A DNA stretch of 64,000 nucleotides from an uncultured bacterium (GCA_905215015.1 CAJMOS010000002.1:6812-70811), one strand, 5' to 3'; positions 39,986-49,632 are shown, counted from the stretch's first letter. Program-made: numbers and translations. The notes: generated by a model not told the origin, from the sequence alone.

Positions 39986-41935
39986 TCAATACTCCATTAC
40001 CTTGCCGATATCGTGGTCCTCTGGACCGAAGATGACGCACTGGCCCCAGCCTGTATGGCCGTCAGCGCGGAAACTATCCGTGGGAGACCCCCATTCGCGA
40101 TGGCTGGCCACCACGAGCCTGTCGTCTATCTTCCACGCCTCGATCATCGAATCAGGGAAGATGGTTCCCTTGCAATTGCTGGTGACGGGAACCTGTTCCA
40201 CCTTGGGCTCATGGCCGAAGGAGAGGACGACAAGCAGGGAGGAGAAGCAACGGGCCCGGCGCGTGAAGACAAGGCGGTGGGAGGGGAACTTCTCGTTGTA
40301 TTTCGGGGAGACCCATCCCGGCTCCTCGCTGACGCCCTCCGCGTTCGGGCTTGCCACGTACAGCCTCTGCCGGGAGCTTTCCCAGCAGGCTCCACGCCCT
40401 TTTGCCGTCAGCCTTCCTGTGGGGGCGAAGTGAAGAAGGCTTCCAAGCGTATGCTCGCCCGAGCCAGAGAGCTCGTCCAGGACCAGGAACGTGTCCTTGT
40501 CGAGGATGAACAGCTTGCGGGTGATGAAAACGCCAAGCTCCGCGTAGCCTGCAAGCCCCATGCGGATGCAGCCGCAGCCAGCCTTTTCCTTTGCGGAAAT
40601 GCCGGTGGTCTTGCTCATCCTCTTGTATTCCCAGCTGTCCTTGGCCTCGTAACAGTCGATGCCGTCGACCAGAACCGTATTGTGGGCGGCGGCACTCTTG
40701 AACCAATAACGGTCGTTCCCGGCCACATAGGTGTACCGGCCCGGGTCGACCAGGACCGGCTCGCCGTCGTGGTACAGGTCAAAGGCAAGCTGGTCGGCAT
40801 GGCCGTGGCCCGCTCCCAACGTTCCCGCCTTGGCATGCAGGTAGGTGCCTTGCTCTCTCCAATAGGCATGCCCCCCGTCGGGAAAGAGAAGAAGGTGGCG
40901 GGGTGACTGCCGTGGCTCCAGGTGGCCGTACCGTTCGATTCCCGTGGTGCCGATTTCCCACGCGGCGTCGCTGGAGACTGTTTGCTCCCCTTGCCCGCGC
41001 AAGAGGGGATCGTCAAACAGGACCGCAGCCCGTTCCATCAGGTCCCGCTGGTCAATCAGGTCGCTGTCGCCGGTAGGGGGCTCGTTCCCGTCCGGCATCT
41101 CCATCGCGGCGCTGTAACGCGCCATCTTCCGGACGCGTTCCTCCATTCCTTCCGGAAGGAGAATCCGATAGCAACGGGAGAGGGAGATCACGTCGAGGAA
41201 CTGACTGAGCACCTCGTTGTGGTACATGGCGCTCTGCTCCCAGTGGACCCCGTCGTCGTAGACCTGTATCTGGATCTCCTGGCTCAGCCTTTCCAAGGCG
41301 AGCCTGTGCCAATTCCCGCTCTCCTCGTCGGGCGGCAGCATCACGCTGGTGACGAAGAGGCCGTGGTTGGCCATGATCCCCCAGTTGGAAAGCAGCTGGT
41401 AGCTGTCCCAGACGGAGGCGATGAAACGGGCGTGCTCCCTCAGGCTCCGGAAGGCAAGCTCGAGCAGGGCATTATCGACCGCCTCGCTTCCCTCCATCAG
41501 CTTCAGCGCCTTCATCCACACCTCCATGCGGATGCCGCACTCGATGGTGCGCCACGCCTTGGCGTGGGCCTCGTCATGGGGTACCTGGGCGACCCAGCTT
41601 CTCAGCTGTCTGGCGAAGGCCTGCGGGTATTTCTCATCCCCCGTCAGAAGCCATGCCTCGCCCAAGGTCTTCCAGAACTCCATCCGGTTGAAAGCATAGA
41701 CGAACTCCGGGTCATCCCCCGGCTGGAAGAGCCAGTCGATGCCGTCGGGAAAGGCGACCGGGGTGGAGGTGTGCTCCAGGTCCCACCTGCGGTCGAAGAC
41801 AAACAGGTCTTTGGCAATCAGGTCGGCACTGTGGATGATGCTTTGCGCGTCATCCGGATGGTTGGCCAGCACCCACCTCGCGGTGGCCTTTCCATCGCGA
41901 AGAAAGCAGTCTTTGACGTGCGTGTACCAGTCCAT
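39986..41935 (-). CDS. Heparinase II/III-family polysaccharide lyase (PL12/PL15-like)
   Basis: A 649-residue cytoplasmic protein of the heparinase II/III superfamily. The alpha/alpha-toroid domain (about 1-340) contains the active-site stretch LLSNWGIMANHG (about 184, Asn and His) and GVHWEQSAMYH (about 232, Tyr and His). The beta-sheet domain starts at about 350 and contains the signature AGHGHADQLAFDLYHDGEPVLVDPG split around residue 385 to 405, with the metal- or substrate-binding His. Such lyases cut uronic-acid polymers by beta-elimination, leaving an unsaturated end that GH88 removes. It lies four bases after GH88 and two before GH2. The exact polymer is not evident. Confidence 0.87.
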   Translation of the reverse strand: MDWYTHVKDCFLRDGKATARWVLANHPDDAQSIIHSADLIAKDLFVFDRRWDLEHTSTPVAFPDGIDWLFQPGDDPEFVYAFNRMEFWKTLGEAWLLTGDEKYPQAFARQLRSWVAQVPHDEAHAKAWRTIECGIRMEVWMKALKLMEGSEAVDNALLELAFRSLREHARFIASVWDSYQLLSNWGIMANHGLFVTSVMLPPDEESGNWHRLALERLSQEIQIQVYDDGVHWEQSAMYHNEVLSQFLDVISLSRCYRILLPEGMEERVRKMARYSAAMEMPDGNEPPTGDSDLIDQRDLMERAAVLFDDPLLRGQGEQTVSSDAAWEIGTTGIERYGHLEPRQSPRHLLLFPDGGHAYWREQGTYLHAKAGTLGAGHGHADQLAFDLYHDGEPVLVDPGRYTYVAGNDRYWFKSAAAHNTVLVDGIDCYEAKDSWEYKRMSKTTGISAKEKAGCGCIRMGLAGYAELGVFITRKLFILDKDTFLVLDELSGSGEHTLGSLLHFAPTGRLTAKGRGACWESSRQRLYVASPNAEGVSEEPGWVSPKYNEKFPSHRLVFTRRARCFSSLLVVLSFGHEPKVEQVPVTSNCKGTIFPDSMIEAWKIDDRLVVASHREWGSPTDSFRADGHTGWGQCVIFGPEDHDIGKVMEY

Positions 41936-41939
41936 ACGC

Positions 41940-43085
41940 TTACCAGTAGGAGCGCCAATCGCTCTTCTTCAGGCGAGTCAACGCCTCAAGGTAGAAATAA
42001 TCCCCCCAGGAGACACATTCGTCGACACCCTCTTCCGTGCAGGTATTGTAGGGCGATTTCTTCGAGTAGGTGCCATGCAGCACCAGACCGTTGGCCTTGT
42101 CTCCCGGCCTGACCCGATAGGAGCGTACCAGGCTTCCCATCAGCTTTTCCGCCATCTCCTCGTACGCTTCCTTCTTCTCCTCCACCAGACGGGCCATCTC
42201 CAGCAGCCCGCAGGCGACAATCGAGGCGGACGAGCTGTCCCTTGGCTCGCTCCCGCTCTGGAAGATCAGGTCCCAATAGGGAACCAGGTCCTCTGGGAGA
42301 CGGGAGAGGAAATACCCGAGCGCTCCGTCAAACAGGGCTGGAAGCTCGGGATTCCTGGTATAGCGGTAGGAAAGGGCGAGTCCGTAGACCGCCCAAGCCT
42401 GTCCCCGGGCCCAAGAGGAATCGGCACGATAGCCTTGGCAGGTTTCCCCGCGCAGGCCCTTGCCCGTCTCCGGGTCGAGGAAATAGGTGTGGTAGGTCGA
42501 ATGGTCGGGGCGGAAGGAATAGGTCAGGCAGGTACGGGTGTGCGCTCTCGCGATACGCCCATACGTGCCATCGCCGGTCACCTCGCTCGCCCAGTAGAGC
42601 AGTGGGAGATTGAGCAGGCAGTCGATGATGAAGCGGTAGTTGTCCTTCGCGTCCATCGCTCCCCAAGCCTGCAGGAACTCTCCTTTGGGCTGCCAGCGGG
42701 TAAGCAGCTGGTCCGCGGCGGCGATCGCCGACTGCCTGGCCAATTCGTTTCCTGTCAGCATCCAGGCGCTGACGCAACTTGGGGTGTAGAGGAAGCCCAT
42801 GTCGTGATGGTCGACGCTGACCTTGCGCTCGATCCGGTTGGCGAAAGAGGGCACCATGGCGGTCCCCGCCTCGAGGAACGCGGGATTCCGGGAGAGCTCC
42901 CAGGACAGCCAGAACTCCCCCGGCCAGAAACCGCAGGTCCATTGGTTGTTCTCGCAACGGGGGTAGAGACCGCCGACGGAGGAGTGGTTCTGGCAGGAAC
43001 CCCGGTAGAGGGGGATGTTGGAGCGGACGATGGAAAGAGCGTCGCTGATTGCCGCGTCCAGCTCGCGGGAAGTGATTGGCCGCAT
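41940..43085 (-). CDS. Unsaturated glucuronyl hydrolase, GH88
   Basis: A 381-residue GH88 enzyme, normal length. It hydrates the 4,5-double bond of terminal unsaturated glucuronic or galacturonic residues and releases a ketouronate. Family marks are FWPGEFWLSWEL (about 53), the catalytic Asp in DHHDMGFLY (about 95), the second Asp in RFIIDCLLNLP (about 153) and the binding loop SSWARGQAWAVYG (about 224). No signal peptide, so it acts on imported disaccharides. It sits between the second permease (3 bases) and the heparinase-like gene (4 bases), one operon. Confidence 0.93.
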   Translation of the reverse strand: MRPITSRELDAAISDALSIVRSNIPLYRGSCQNHSSVGGLYPRCENNQWTCGFWPGEFWLSWELSRNPAFLEAGTAMVPSFANRIERKVSVDHHDMGFLYTPSCVSAWMLTGNELARQSAIAAADQLLTRWQPKGEFLQAWGAMDAKDNYRFIIDCLLNLPLLYWASEVTGDGTYGRIARAHTRTCLTYSFRPDHSTYHTYFLDPETGKGLRGETCQGYRADSSWARGQAWAVYGLALSYRYTRNPELPALFDGALGYFLSRLPEDLVPYWDLIFQSGSEPRDSSSASIVACGLLEMARLVEEKKEAYEEMAEKLMGSLVRSYRVRPGDKANGLVLHGTYSKKSPYNTCTEEGVDECVSWGDYFYLEALTRLKKSDWRSYW

Positions 43086-43088
43086 GCC

Positions 43089-43925
43089 TTACCCCTTCAG
43101 GCCTGTGTTGGCGATTCCCTGTACGAAATACTTCTGTAGCGAAAGGAAGACCACCACGACCGGGACCAGCGTGACGACGCTGGCGGCCATGATCAGCCCA
43201 TACTCCTGCGAGTACTGGCCGATGAACATGCGAAGCCCGATGGCGATGGTCTTCAGCTTCTCGCGGGTCAGGTAGATATAGGGTCCGAGGAAGTCGTTCC
43301 ACGTGTTGACGAAGGTGAAGATCGTCAACGTCGAGAGCGCCGGCTTGGAGAGCGGCAGCATGATCTTGAAGTAGATCCCATACTCGGTCATTCCGTCGAC
43401 TCTGGCGGCTTCGCACAGTTCGGTGGGGATGCTGGTGTAGAACTGCTTCATCATGAAGACGCCGAAGGCGCTGAAGGCCTGCAGCAGGATGATGGCAAGG
43501 TGGGTGTTGTTCAACCCCATCTTGCTCATCATGACGAACTGGGGGACCATGTAGACCTGCCATGGCATGGCGATGGTGGCCACGTAGCCGAGGAACAGGG
43601 TGTCGCGTCCCCTGAAGTGCAGCTTGCTGAAGGCATAGGCGGCGAAGCTGGAGGTGAACAACTGCAGGAAGGTGACGATCAAGGTCAGCTTGACCGTGTT
43701 CTTGATGAAGGTGCCAAGGGGAATCGTGGTCCAGATGTCCCGATAGTTGGCCCAACGCGGGTGGGCCGGAATCCAGTCGATCGGGAAGGTGAAGACATCC
43801 TTGTCCAGCTTGACGCTCGCGGAGAGCATCCAGAGGAAGGGCAGCACCATCAGCGCCGAGCAGGCGATGAGCAATAGGTAAATGATGGTTTGGCGTGCTT
43901 TCGAGGCGGTGCTTTCCACTTGCAT
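43089..43925 (-). CDS. Sugar ABC transporter permease, UgpE/MalG-type
   Basis: A 278-residue permease with six predicted membrane segments and the EAA loop CEAARVDGMTEYGIYFKIMLP. ATG 43925 (MQVESTASK) follows a GGAGG ribosome site placed in the end of the preceding permease gene; the two genes are separated by a single base. It ends at NTGLKG three bases before GH88. Second half of the transmembrane channel of the uronate-oligosaccharide importer. Confidence 0.94.
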   Translation of the reverse strand: MQVESTASKARQTIIYLLLIACSALMVLPFLWMLSASVKLDKDVFTFPIDWIPAHPRWANYRDIWTTIPLGTFIKNTVKLTLIVTFLQLFTSSFAAYAFSKLHFRGRDTLFLGYVATIAMPWQVYMVPQFVMMSKMGLNNTHLAIILLQAFSAFGVFMMKQFYTSIPTELCEAARVDGMTEYGIYFKIMLPLSKPALSTLTIFTFVNTWNDFLGPYIYLTREKLKTIAIGLRMFIGQYSQEYGLIMAASVVTLVPVVVVFLSLQKYFVQGIANTGLKG

Positions 43926-43926
43926 C

Positions 43927-44817
43927 TCACACCTCCCGTTTTTTCTGCACGCTGAACTGCACCAGCGTGACGACAAGCACCAGCAGGAAGAGCACCATCG
44001 CTTCGGCGCTGGCGAGACCGAAGGTGGAGTTGACGAAGGCCTTGTTGTAGATGTCGTAGACCATGACCAAGGTAGCCGTTCCTGGTCCTCCCTGGGTGAT
44101 CATGTAGACGATGTCATAGACCTTGAAGCACTGGACAATCAGCATGATCAGGATGAAGAAGGTGGTCGGCGAGAGCTGGGGGAGCGTGACGTTCCAGAAA
44201 CGCTGCCAGCCATTGCAACCGTCCAGGTTCGCGGCCTCGTAGAGCTCGGTGTTCACACCCTGCAGGCCGGCGAGGTAGATGATCATGTAGTAGCCCATGT
44301 ACTTCCAGACGGAGAAAAGGACGACGGTGGTCATGGCCCAGTCCTTGTCGGTGGACCACCCCGGAGGGTTCTGCACGCCGATACTGGTCAGGAACTGGTT
44401 GATCGGGCCCATGCCCGGGTTGAAGAGCATGTTCCAGACAGCGGTGACCGCGACCATGCTGGCGACATAGGGGAAGAAACTGACGGTGCGGAAGAAATCC
44501 CTGCCTCGCATCTTCCTGTTCAACAGGAGCGCGATTACCAGCGCCATGACCAAGGTAAGGGGTACCGTGGCGATGGTATAGATGATCGTGTTCCTGAAGG
44601 CCGCGGCGAACTGGGAATCATCGCCGAGCCTGATGAAATTCTTGAGTCCCACAAACCTCATCGGATTGTAGGGGGAGCCATCCCAGTCGAGAAAGGCGAG
44701 GATGAAGGCGAAGACCATCGGTGCCAAGGTGAACACGGCAAAGCCGATGAAGTTCGGTGCGATGAAGGAATAGGCGACCAGATGCCGCCGGAGTTCCGCT
44801 TTCTGTTTTGCTTGCAT
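43927..44817 (-). CDS. Sugar ABC transporter permease, UgpA/MalF-type
   Basis: A 296-residue permease: AYSFIAPNFIGFAVFTLAPM at the start, six membrane segments and the EAA loop YEAANLDGCNGWQRFWNVTLP. It lies 62 bases after the binding-protein gene, across a stable hairpin, and one base before the second permease. No ATPase gene is present in the locus, so a shared ATPase encoded elsewhere is expected. Confidence 0.94.
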   Translation of the reverse strand: MQAKQKAELRRHLVAYSFIAPNFIGFAVFTLAPMVFAFILAFLDWDGSPYNPMRFVGLKNFIRLGDDSQFAAAFRNTIIYTIATVPLTLVMALVIALLLNRKMRGRDFFRTVSFFPYVASMVAVTAVWNMLFNPGMGPINQFLTSIGVQNPPGWSTDKDWAMTTVVLFSVWKYMGYYMIIYLAGLQGVNTELYEAANLDGCNGWQRFWNVTLPQLSPTTFFILIMLIVQCFKVYDIVYMITQGGPGTATLVMVYDIYNKAFVNSTFGLASAEAMVLFLLVLVVTLVQFSVQKKREV

Positions 44818-44840
44818 GGGACGTTCCTTTGGAATACGGA

Positions 44841-44865
44841 CAGCCGGGAACGCGCGTCCCGGCTG
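44841..44865 (-). other. Intercistronic hairpin between binding-protein and permease genes
   Basis: CAGCCGGGA (841-849) and TCCCGGCTG (857-865) form a perfect 9-bp stem with a 7-base loop and no T-run. Same position and design as the hairpin at 22715-22738 in the other importer, probably a 3' stabiliser or attenuator that raises the amount of binding protein. Confidence 0.65.
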
Positions 44866-44879
44866 CCTGGTGTGGGAAA

Positions 44880-46184
44880 TCAGTTCTGGTCGAGGACTTT
44901 CTGGACGTCTTCCGCCATCTTCTGCAGACCTTCGTCGACGCTGATGTTGCCAGTGATGATCGCGTCATGATACTGGTTCAGCACGGTCTCGATCTGTCCT
45001 GCCTTGTCATGCAGCGGCATCTCCAGGTATGCCTTCGCGACATGCAGGGCATCCTTGGAGTTGGCGTCTGCCGGGAAACCGTCCATCGAGGAGATCTCGT
45101 CGACTACCTTGTCGCTCATGATCGCCGGGATGGTGCCGGTCTTGGCGATGACGGCCGCGCACTCGGGGCTGGTGACGAACTTGACGAAATCCCAGGCGGC
45201 ATCCTTCTGCTTCGAGCCCTGGCTGATCGAAAGGCTGGTGATGGTGCCGAGCGTGGTGCCCGGGGCGACTCCTTGGGCGTGCGGGTACTTGACGATGCCC
45301 CACTCCTTGGCGGCGTCAGCCTCTCCGTTCTTGATTTTCTGGATCAGGGTGGCGATGTACCAAGATCCCATGTTCATCATGGCGACGGTACCGTTCTGGA
45401 ACTGGCCGGAGTAATGGAGGCTGGAAGCCTTCAGCGTGGCGTAGTTCTGGCAGATGCCATCCTTCTGCTCGCCGAGGACCATCTCGTAGTAGGGCTTCAG
45501 ATAGTCATATGGCGGCTGGGTGATCACATGCTTGCCGTCCAGGATGCCGAACAGCTGCACCGTGCTCCTCCAGGTGTGGTAATGGGCGCCATAGACCTTG
45601 TTGGCTCCGCTGCCGCTGGTCATCTTCCGGGCCAGCTCGTCATACTGCTGGAAGGTCATGTCGTTGGTCGGATAGGAAACGCCGGCCTTGTCGAACAGAC
45701 CCTTGTTGTAGAAGATTACCCAGAAGTCCGAACGGAACGGCAATGCGTAGAGTTTGCCGTCGACGGAAATCTGCTCGGCGGTTCCGCCGTACTGGTTGAG
45801 GTCGACGCCATCTTTCCTGATGTAGTCGTTCAAGTTGACAATCATGTTCTTCTTCACCAGGTTGTTGTAGCCCGGGATGTCCTTGATCGTGACAACATCG
45901 AACTCGCTGGAGCCAGAGGCAAGCTGGGTCTGCAGTGCGGTCATGAAGTCGGCAGAGCCGAGGTCGACCATGTTGATCTTCACATTGGGGTTCTTCGCCT
46001 CGTAGGCGTCAATGATCGGCTTGTAATAGGCGGTCGAGTTGATGTCCCAGACTGCCCAGTTCAGGGTGGTCTGCTTGCTTCCGGAAGCTGCGGCCGCTCC
46101 TTCCTGGGCGCCATTGGCGAACAATCCGCCCATCGCGGCTGTGGCGATGAGCGCGGCGGCGACAAAGTGTTTCAAACAACGCAT
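44880..46184 (-). CDS. Sugar ABC transporter extracellular binding protein (CUT1 type)
   Basis: A 434-residue family 1 solute-binding protein. The signal peptide MRCLKHFVAAALIATAAMGG ends near LFANGAQEG, typical for spirochaete binding proteins. The mature part has LNWAVWDIN, the EFDVVTIKD strand, ALPFRSDFWVIFYNKGLF (about 145) and TVAMMNMGSWY (about 270). ATG 46184 has AAGGAGGA upstream. First gene of the importer-enzyme operon, divergent from the kinase gene across 204 bp. The ligand should be an oligosaccharide with a uronic acid, judging by the operon. Confidence 0.94.
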   Translation of the reverse strand: MRCLKHFVAAALIATAAMGGLFANGAQEGAAAASGSKQTTLNWAVWDINSTAYYKPIIDAYEAKNPNVKINMVDLGSADFMTALQTQLASGSSEFDVVTIKDIPGYNNLVKKNMIVNLNDYIRKDGVDLNQYGGTAEQISVDGKLYALPFRSDFWVIFYNKGLFDKAGVSYPTNDMTFQQYDELARKMTSGSGANKVYGAHYHTWRSTVQLFGILDGKHVITQPPYDYLKPYYEMVLGEQKDGICQNYATLKASSLHYSGQFQNGTVAMMNMGSWYIATLIQKIKNGEADAAKEWGIVKYPHAQGVAPGTTLGTITSLSISQGSKQKDAAWDFVKFVTSPECAAVIAKTGTIPAIMSDKVVDEISSMDGFPADANSKDALHVAKAYLEMPLHDKAGQIETVLNQYHDAIITGNISVDEGLQKMAEDVQKVLDQN

Positions 46185-46376
46185 GAAAATTCCTCCTTCA
46201 CATGTGTGCGTCCTCATTTCCTCATGGGATTTCCGAGCCGTACAGAAAAAATCTTCGGTGGATGTTGCAAAATTCTCATACTTTTTGGGCAGGTGACGGA
46301 GAAAAATCGGGAATTTCTTCCAAAAGTTGGATTTTTTTCTACAAAAAAGAGCCACTGCAGGATATTGATTATCCGC

Positions 46377-46382
46377 TATACT
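46377..46382 (+). promoter_or_regulatory. -10 element just before the kinase start codon
   Basis: TATACT at 46377-46382 is one base from consensus and ends only six bases before the ATG at 46389, so transcription could begin on the start codon itself. The -35 (ACTGCA at 46354) is poor. No ribosome site is visible before the ATG. Confidence 0.4.
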
Positions 46383-46388
46383 GTTTCC

Positions 46389-48071
46389 ATGGTCCGCCAT
46401 ACCCTGAAACGCCAGATTTTGTTGTTGACCACCACGGTCATGGTATTGGTCTCAACCTTGGTGTTTCTGTTCGCCTACCAGCAGTACCTACAGTACAGCC
46501 GGACTTCGCAGGCATCGAGCGCGGAGTACAACCTTCGTATCATCGGCACGGTGGCTGAAGGCGAGCTCCGGTCGGTCCGCGAGCTCTGCCGCTGGGCCCA
46601 GTTCGACTCCGACGTGGACGCTTGGCTTGCCAACCCCGAGGACACCGGGCTCCTGTTGGGCGCCCATGAAGCGCTGGTCACCGAGTTCATCCGCAACCCA
46701 GCGAGCGCCTATATCTCGCGCTTTGTCGTCATAGACCCCCAAAGACGGGCACTGTTGCAGGTTGGCGGCGACGTCTCGGTCAGCAAGCCGCTTACCATCT
46801 ACACGATTGGTGACCTGTTTCCCTTTTCCGATGACGAGCGGTTCCAGTCGCTGATCGACGACCCGTTGCTTCCGCCCCTTTTTCCGCAGATGATTCCCCT
46901 CTGTGTTCCTCTTTCCAGCTGGAACGATTCCTCGGTGAAGGGATACTTGTGCGTCGAGGTGTCGACACGGATCCTTTCCGACAAGCTTCCTGAGCCTGCT
47001 TCCCCTTTGGCGCTTGAGGTGGATGGCTCCTTCTGGCAGTGGGACGGGAACCGGTTCCTGCAATTGGACCCCGAAGCGAAGCGGAAGGACAGGATGGTCT
47101 CCTGGCCGATGGAAGAGGGGATGTGCCTGTACCAGTACCTGCCATCACATCCCCTGCACGCCGAGCGCGGCTTTTTGCTGATGTTCTTCGGGGTCCTGCT
47201 GGTGCTGCTTTGCATCGGCTTCCTGCTGGCCTGGTGGCTGAACCGGATGGTGGGTCTTCCGGTCATTAGGATCAGAAGCCACCTGCGAAGGATTGCCGAG
47301 GGGGACTTTAGGCGCGACGTCTCGATCGAGTATGACTCGGAAATCGGCGATATCGGACGTGGCATCAACGAGTTGGCGGAGAAGATCGAAGCGTTGATCC
47401 AGGCCCGTATCCAGGACGAGGCTGACCGCAAGGACTTGGAATATCGGGTGCTGCAGAACCAGATCAACCCCCATTTCCTCAACAACACGCTGAACTCGAT
47501 CAAGTTCATGGCCGACCTGAAGCATGCCGACGGCATCAGCCAGATGGTGACCGCCTTGGCCAGGTTGCTCCAGCATGTTTCCAAAGGGAGCAAGAGCTGG
47601 TGCACGATCAGGGAGGAGTTGGCGTTGCTTGCCGATTACGGTGTGATCCAGAGCTACCGTTACGGAGGCTCGATCGAGTTCAAGCAGGAGGTGGCGGAAG
47701 TGTTCATGGATGTGGTCATCCCCCGATTCACCTTCCAACCGGTGGTGGAGAATGCCATCTTCCACGGCATCGAGCCCAAGGGAAGCGGGACCATCACCGT
47801 CAGCGCACGGGCGGTGGGTGAGGACGATGTGAGCTTTATCATCCACGATAACGGGGTGGGCATGACCAGGAAACAGGTGCGTGAACTGCTCTCCGAACCC
47901 CAGGAAAACAAGAGCGGCATGTTCAAGTCGATCGGCATGTATAATGTCCATCAAAGGATTGTCCGCATGTTCGGGCCCAAGTACGGACTGCGGGTGGAGA
48001 GCGAGATCGGGAAAGGCACAAGTGTCGAGGTGCTGCTTCCCAGAAGGGGCAAGGTGGATGGAAACCTATAG
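46389..48071 (+). CDS. Sensor histidine kinase, YesM family (Cache/HAMP/His_kinase)
   Basis: A 560-residue membrane kinase. It has a membrane segment at about residues 8-30, an extracytoplasmic sensor of about 230 residues, and a second membrane segment at about 262-284 (LLMFFGVLLVLLCIGFLLAWW). A HAMP linker follows (RIRSHLRRIAEGDF), then the phosphorylation region with His in NPHFLNNTLNSIKF (about 360), the N box FQPVVENAIFHGIEP (about 452) and G box DNGVGM (about 487). The 3' end overlaps the regulator gene by 14 bases. Being divergent from the importer, it probably senses the external oligosaccharide or its binding protein. Confidence 0.92.
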   Translation: MVRHTLKRQILLLTTTVMVLVSTLVFLFAYQQYLQYSRTSQASSAEYNLRIIGTVAEGELRSVRELCRWAQFDSDVDAWLANPEDTGLLLGAHEALVTEFIRNPASAYISRFVVIDPQRRALLQVGGDVSVSKPLTIYTIGDLFPFSDDERFQSLIDDPLLPPLFPQMIPLCVPLSSWNDSSVKGYLCVEVSTRILSDKLPEPASPLALEVDGSFWQWDGNRFLQLDPEAKRKDRMVSWPMEEGMCLYQYLPSHPLHAERGFLLMFFGVLLVLLCIGFLLAWWLNRMVGLPVIRIRSHLRRIAEGDFRRDVSIEYDSEIGDIGRGINELAEKIEALIQARIQDEADRKDLEYRVLQNQINPHFLNNTLNSIKFMADLKHADGISQMVTALARLLQHVSKGSKSWCTIREELALLADYGVIQSYRYGGSIEFKQEVAEVFMDVVIPRFTFQPVVENAIFHGIEPKGSGTITVSARAVGEDDVSFIIHDNGVGMTRKQVRELLSEPQENKSGMFKSIGMYNVHQRIVRMFGPKYGLRVESEIGKGTSVEVLLPRRGKVDGNL

Positions 48072-49632
48072 CGTGGTGCTGGCGGATGACGAGCCTCTGG
48101 TCCTGGCCGGACTCCGCTCGATCATCGACTGGAAGGCAGAGGGCTTTGAGATTGTCGGGACCGCACGCAACGGCATGCAGCTGCTCGAGGCGATTGACGA
48201 GAAGAAACCCGATATCGTCGTCAGCGACGTGCGCATGCCGCTGATGACAGGGCTCGAGGTGATGCAGCGCATCAGCGACCGTCACCAGGAACTTCCGCTC
48301 TTCATACTGCTTTCCGGCTACGAGGAGTTCAGCTATGTACGCAAGGCGATCAGCCTGAATGCGATCGAGTACCTGGTCAAGCTGGACCTTTCCGCCGAGG
48401 TCCTGGCCAAGGCATTGGAAAAGGCCCGGGGACGGCTCCGCGCCATGGGGCACGCCCAAGGCGCCGAATACGCCATGCTGCAGAACCTGCGGGACCGCTT
48501 TTACGTCCGTTTGGTCAACGGGCTGATTCCCGGAAGGCAGCAGTTCGAGGCGCAGCTTGAGTCCCTCGGGATCAAACCCGGCGGCCGCTACCCGTGCCCG
48601 GCCTTGGTACGGCTGGAGGGAGGGGAGGAGGCGGACCGTACCCGCCTGTTCGTCGCCGCCACCGAGCTGCTGCAGGAAACCCTTTCCAGACAGCTTTCCT
48701 GCCAGGTCATCCCCTTCGACCTGGAGCGGATCCTGGTGGTCTGCTTCCTGCAGTCTCAGGATTGCCATCAGCTGCTCTACGGTTCCTTTTCCCGCAGCTT
48801 CGAGATGTTGTGGAAATCCTTTTCCCTGAAGGCCACCGCCATCATAGGTCCGGTGGTCGATGACCTCTACGAGGTCGGCGCCTCCTATTCCCGCGCATTG
48901 GAGGCGATGCAGGGCGCCAAAGGGGACGAACGGATTCTCTTCGCCAGCGAGCGGGGAGAGCAACCCTTTGTCCTCGCTCCCTACCAAAGCCAGCTCTCCG
49001 AGGTCTTCAATGAGCTGGACGGCGCGAAAATGAACCGGATTTTCCACGAGATCGCCCGTACCTTGGAACAGACGACCGACGTGCTTTCCGCCATCAGCGC
49101 CTGCAGCCAGCTGGTCTCCATGGTGATCGCCATGGTTCCCGATGGCCAGCCGTTGGTCGAGGAAATCTTCCGCCAGCAAGGAGAGGACCAGCGGAGCTTG
49201 TATCGCTTCCACTCTACCGCCGTCTGCGCCGAGTACCTGCGGCATTTCGGGGACGGCTTGGAGAAGAAGCTGCAGGATAGACGCCAGGACTGGAGGGCCA
49301 TTACAATCCAGCGTGTGCAGGCCTATATCAAGGCCAACCTGGACAAGAGGCTTTCCCTTTCCGAGGTGGCGGCCCTCTTCGGATTCAGCCAGAACTATCT
49401 CTCCACCCTTTTCTCCCGCTATGCCAATATCGGTTTCGTGGAGTATACGACCGACCAGAAGATGGAGAAGGCCAAGGCCCTGATGGCGACCGGAAACTGG
49501 AAAATCTACGAACTCGCCTGCCAGCTTGGATACGAGGACAGTTCCTATTTCTCCAAGGTTTTCAAACAGCACGAGGGGATGAGCCCCCGCGAGTACGCCC
49601 AGAGCAGGGGAGGCTTGGTGGATGAATCGTAA
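48058..49632 (+). CDS. Response regulator, YesN family (receiver plus AraC HTH)
   Basis: A 524-residue regulator of usual YesN length. The receiver has LADDEP near the start, acceptor Asp in VVSDVRMP (about 57), LLSGYEEF and VKLDLS (Lys). The middle region (about 140-400) is the poorly conserved YesN linker domain. The C-terminal AraC helix-turn-helix pair includes LSLSEVAALFGFSQNYLSTLF and ACQLGYEDSSYFSKVFKQHEG. ATG 48058 lies inside the end of the kinase gene. It probably activates the divergent importer operon and its own. The stop overlaps the next gene by 11 bases. Confidence 0.93.
   Translation: METYSVVLADDEPLVLAGLRSIIDWKAEGFEIVGTARNGMQLLEAIDEKKPDIVVSDVRMPLMTGLEVMQRISDRHQELPLFILLSGYEEFSYVRKAISLNAIEYLVKLDLSAEVLAKALEKARGRLRAMGHAQGAEYAMLQNLRDRFYVRLVNGLIPGRQQFEAQLESLGIKPGGRYPCPALVRLEGGEEADRTRLFVAATELLQETLSRQLSCQVIPFDLERILVVCFLQSQDCHQLLYGSFSRSFEMLWKSFSLKATAIIGPVVDDLYEVGASYSRALEAMQGAKGDERILFASERGEQPFVLAPYQSQLSEVFNELDGAKMNRIFHEIARTLEQTTDVLSAISACSQLVSMVIAMVPDGQPLVEEIFRQQGEDQRSLYRFHSTAVCAEYLRHFGDGLEKKLQDRRQDWRAITIQRVQAYIKANLDKRLSLSEVAALFGFSQNYLSTLFSRYANIGFVEYTTDQKMEKAKALMATGNWKIYELACQLGYEDSSYFSKVFKQHEGMSPREYAQSRGGLVDES

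Noticed and set aside
44808..46388. Plus-strand open frame running into the histidine kinase as a 1087-residue protein
   Set aside because: The first 520 codons are antisense to the binding-protein gene and have no protein-like motifs; the kinase's membrane signal begins at 46389.
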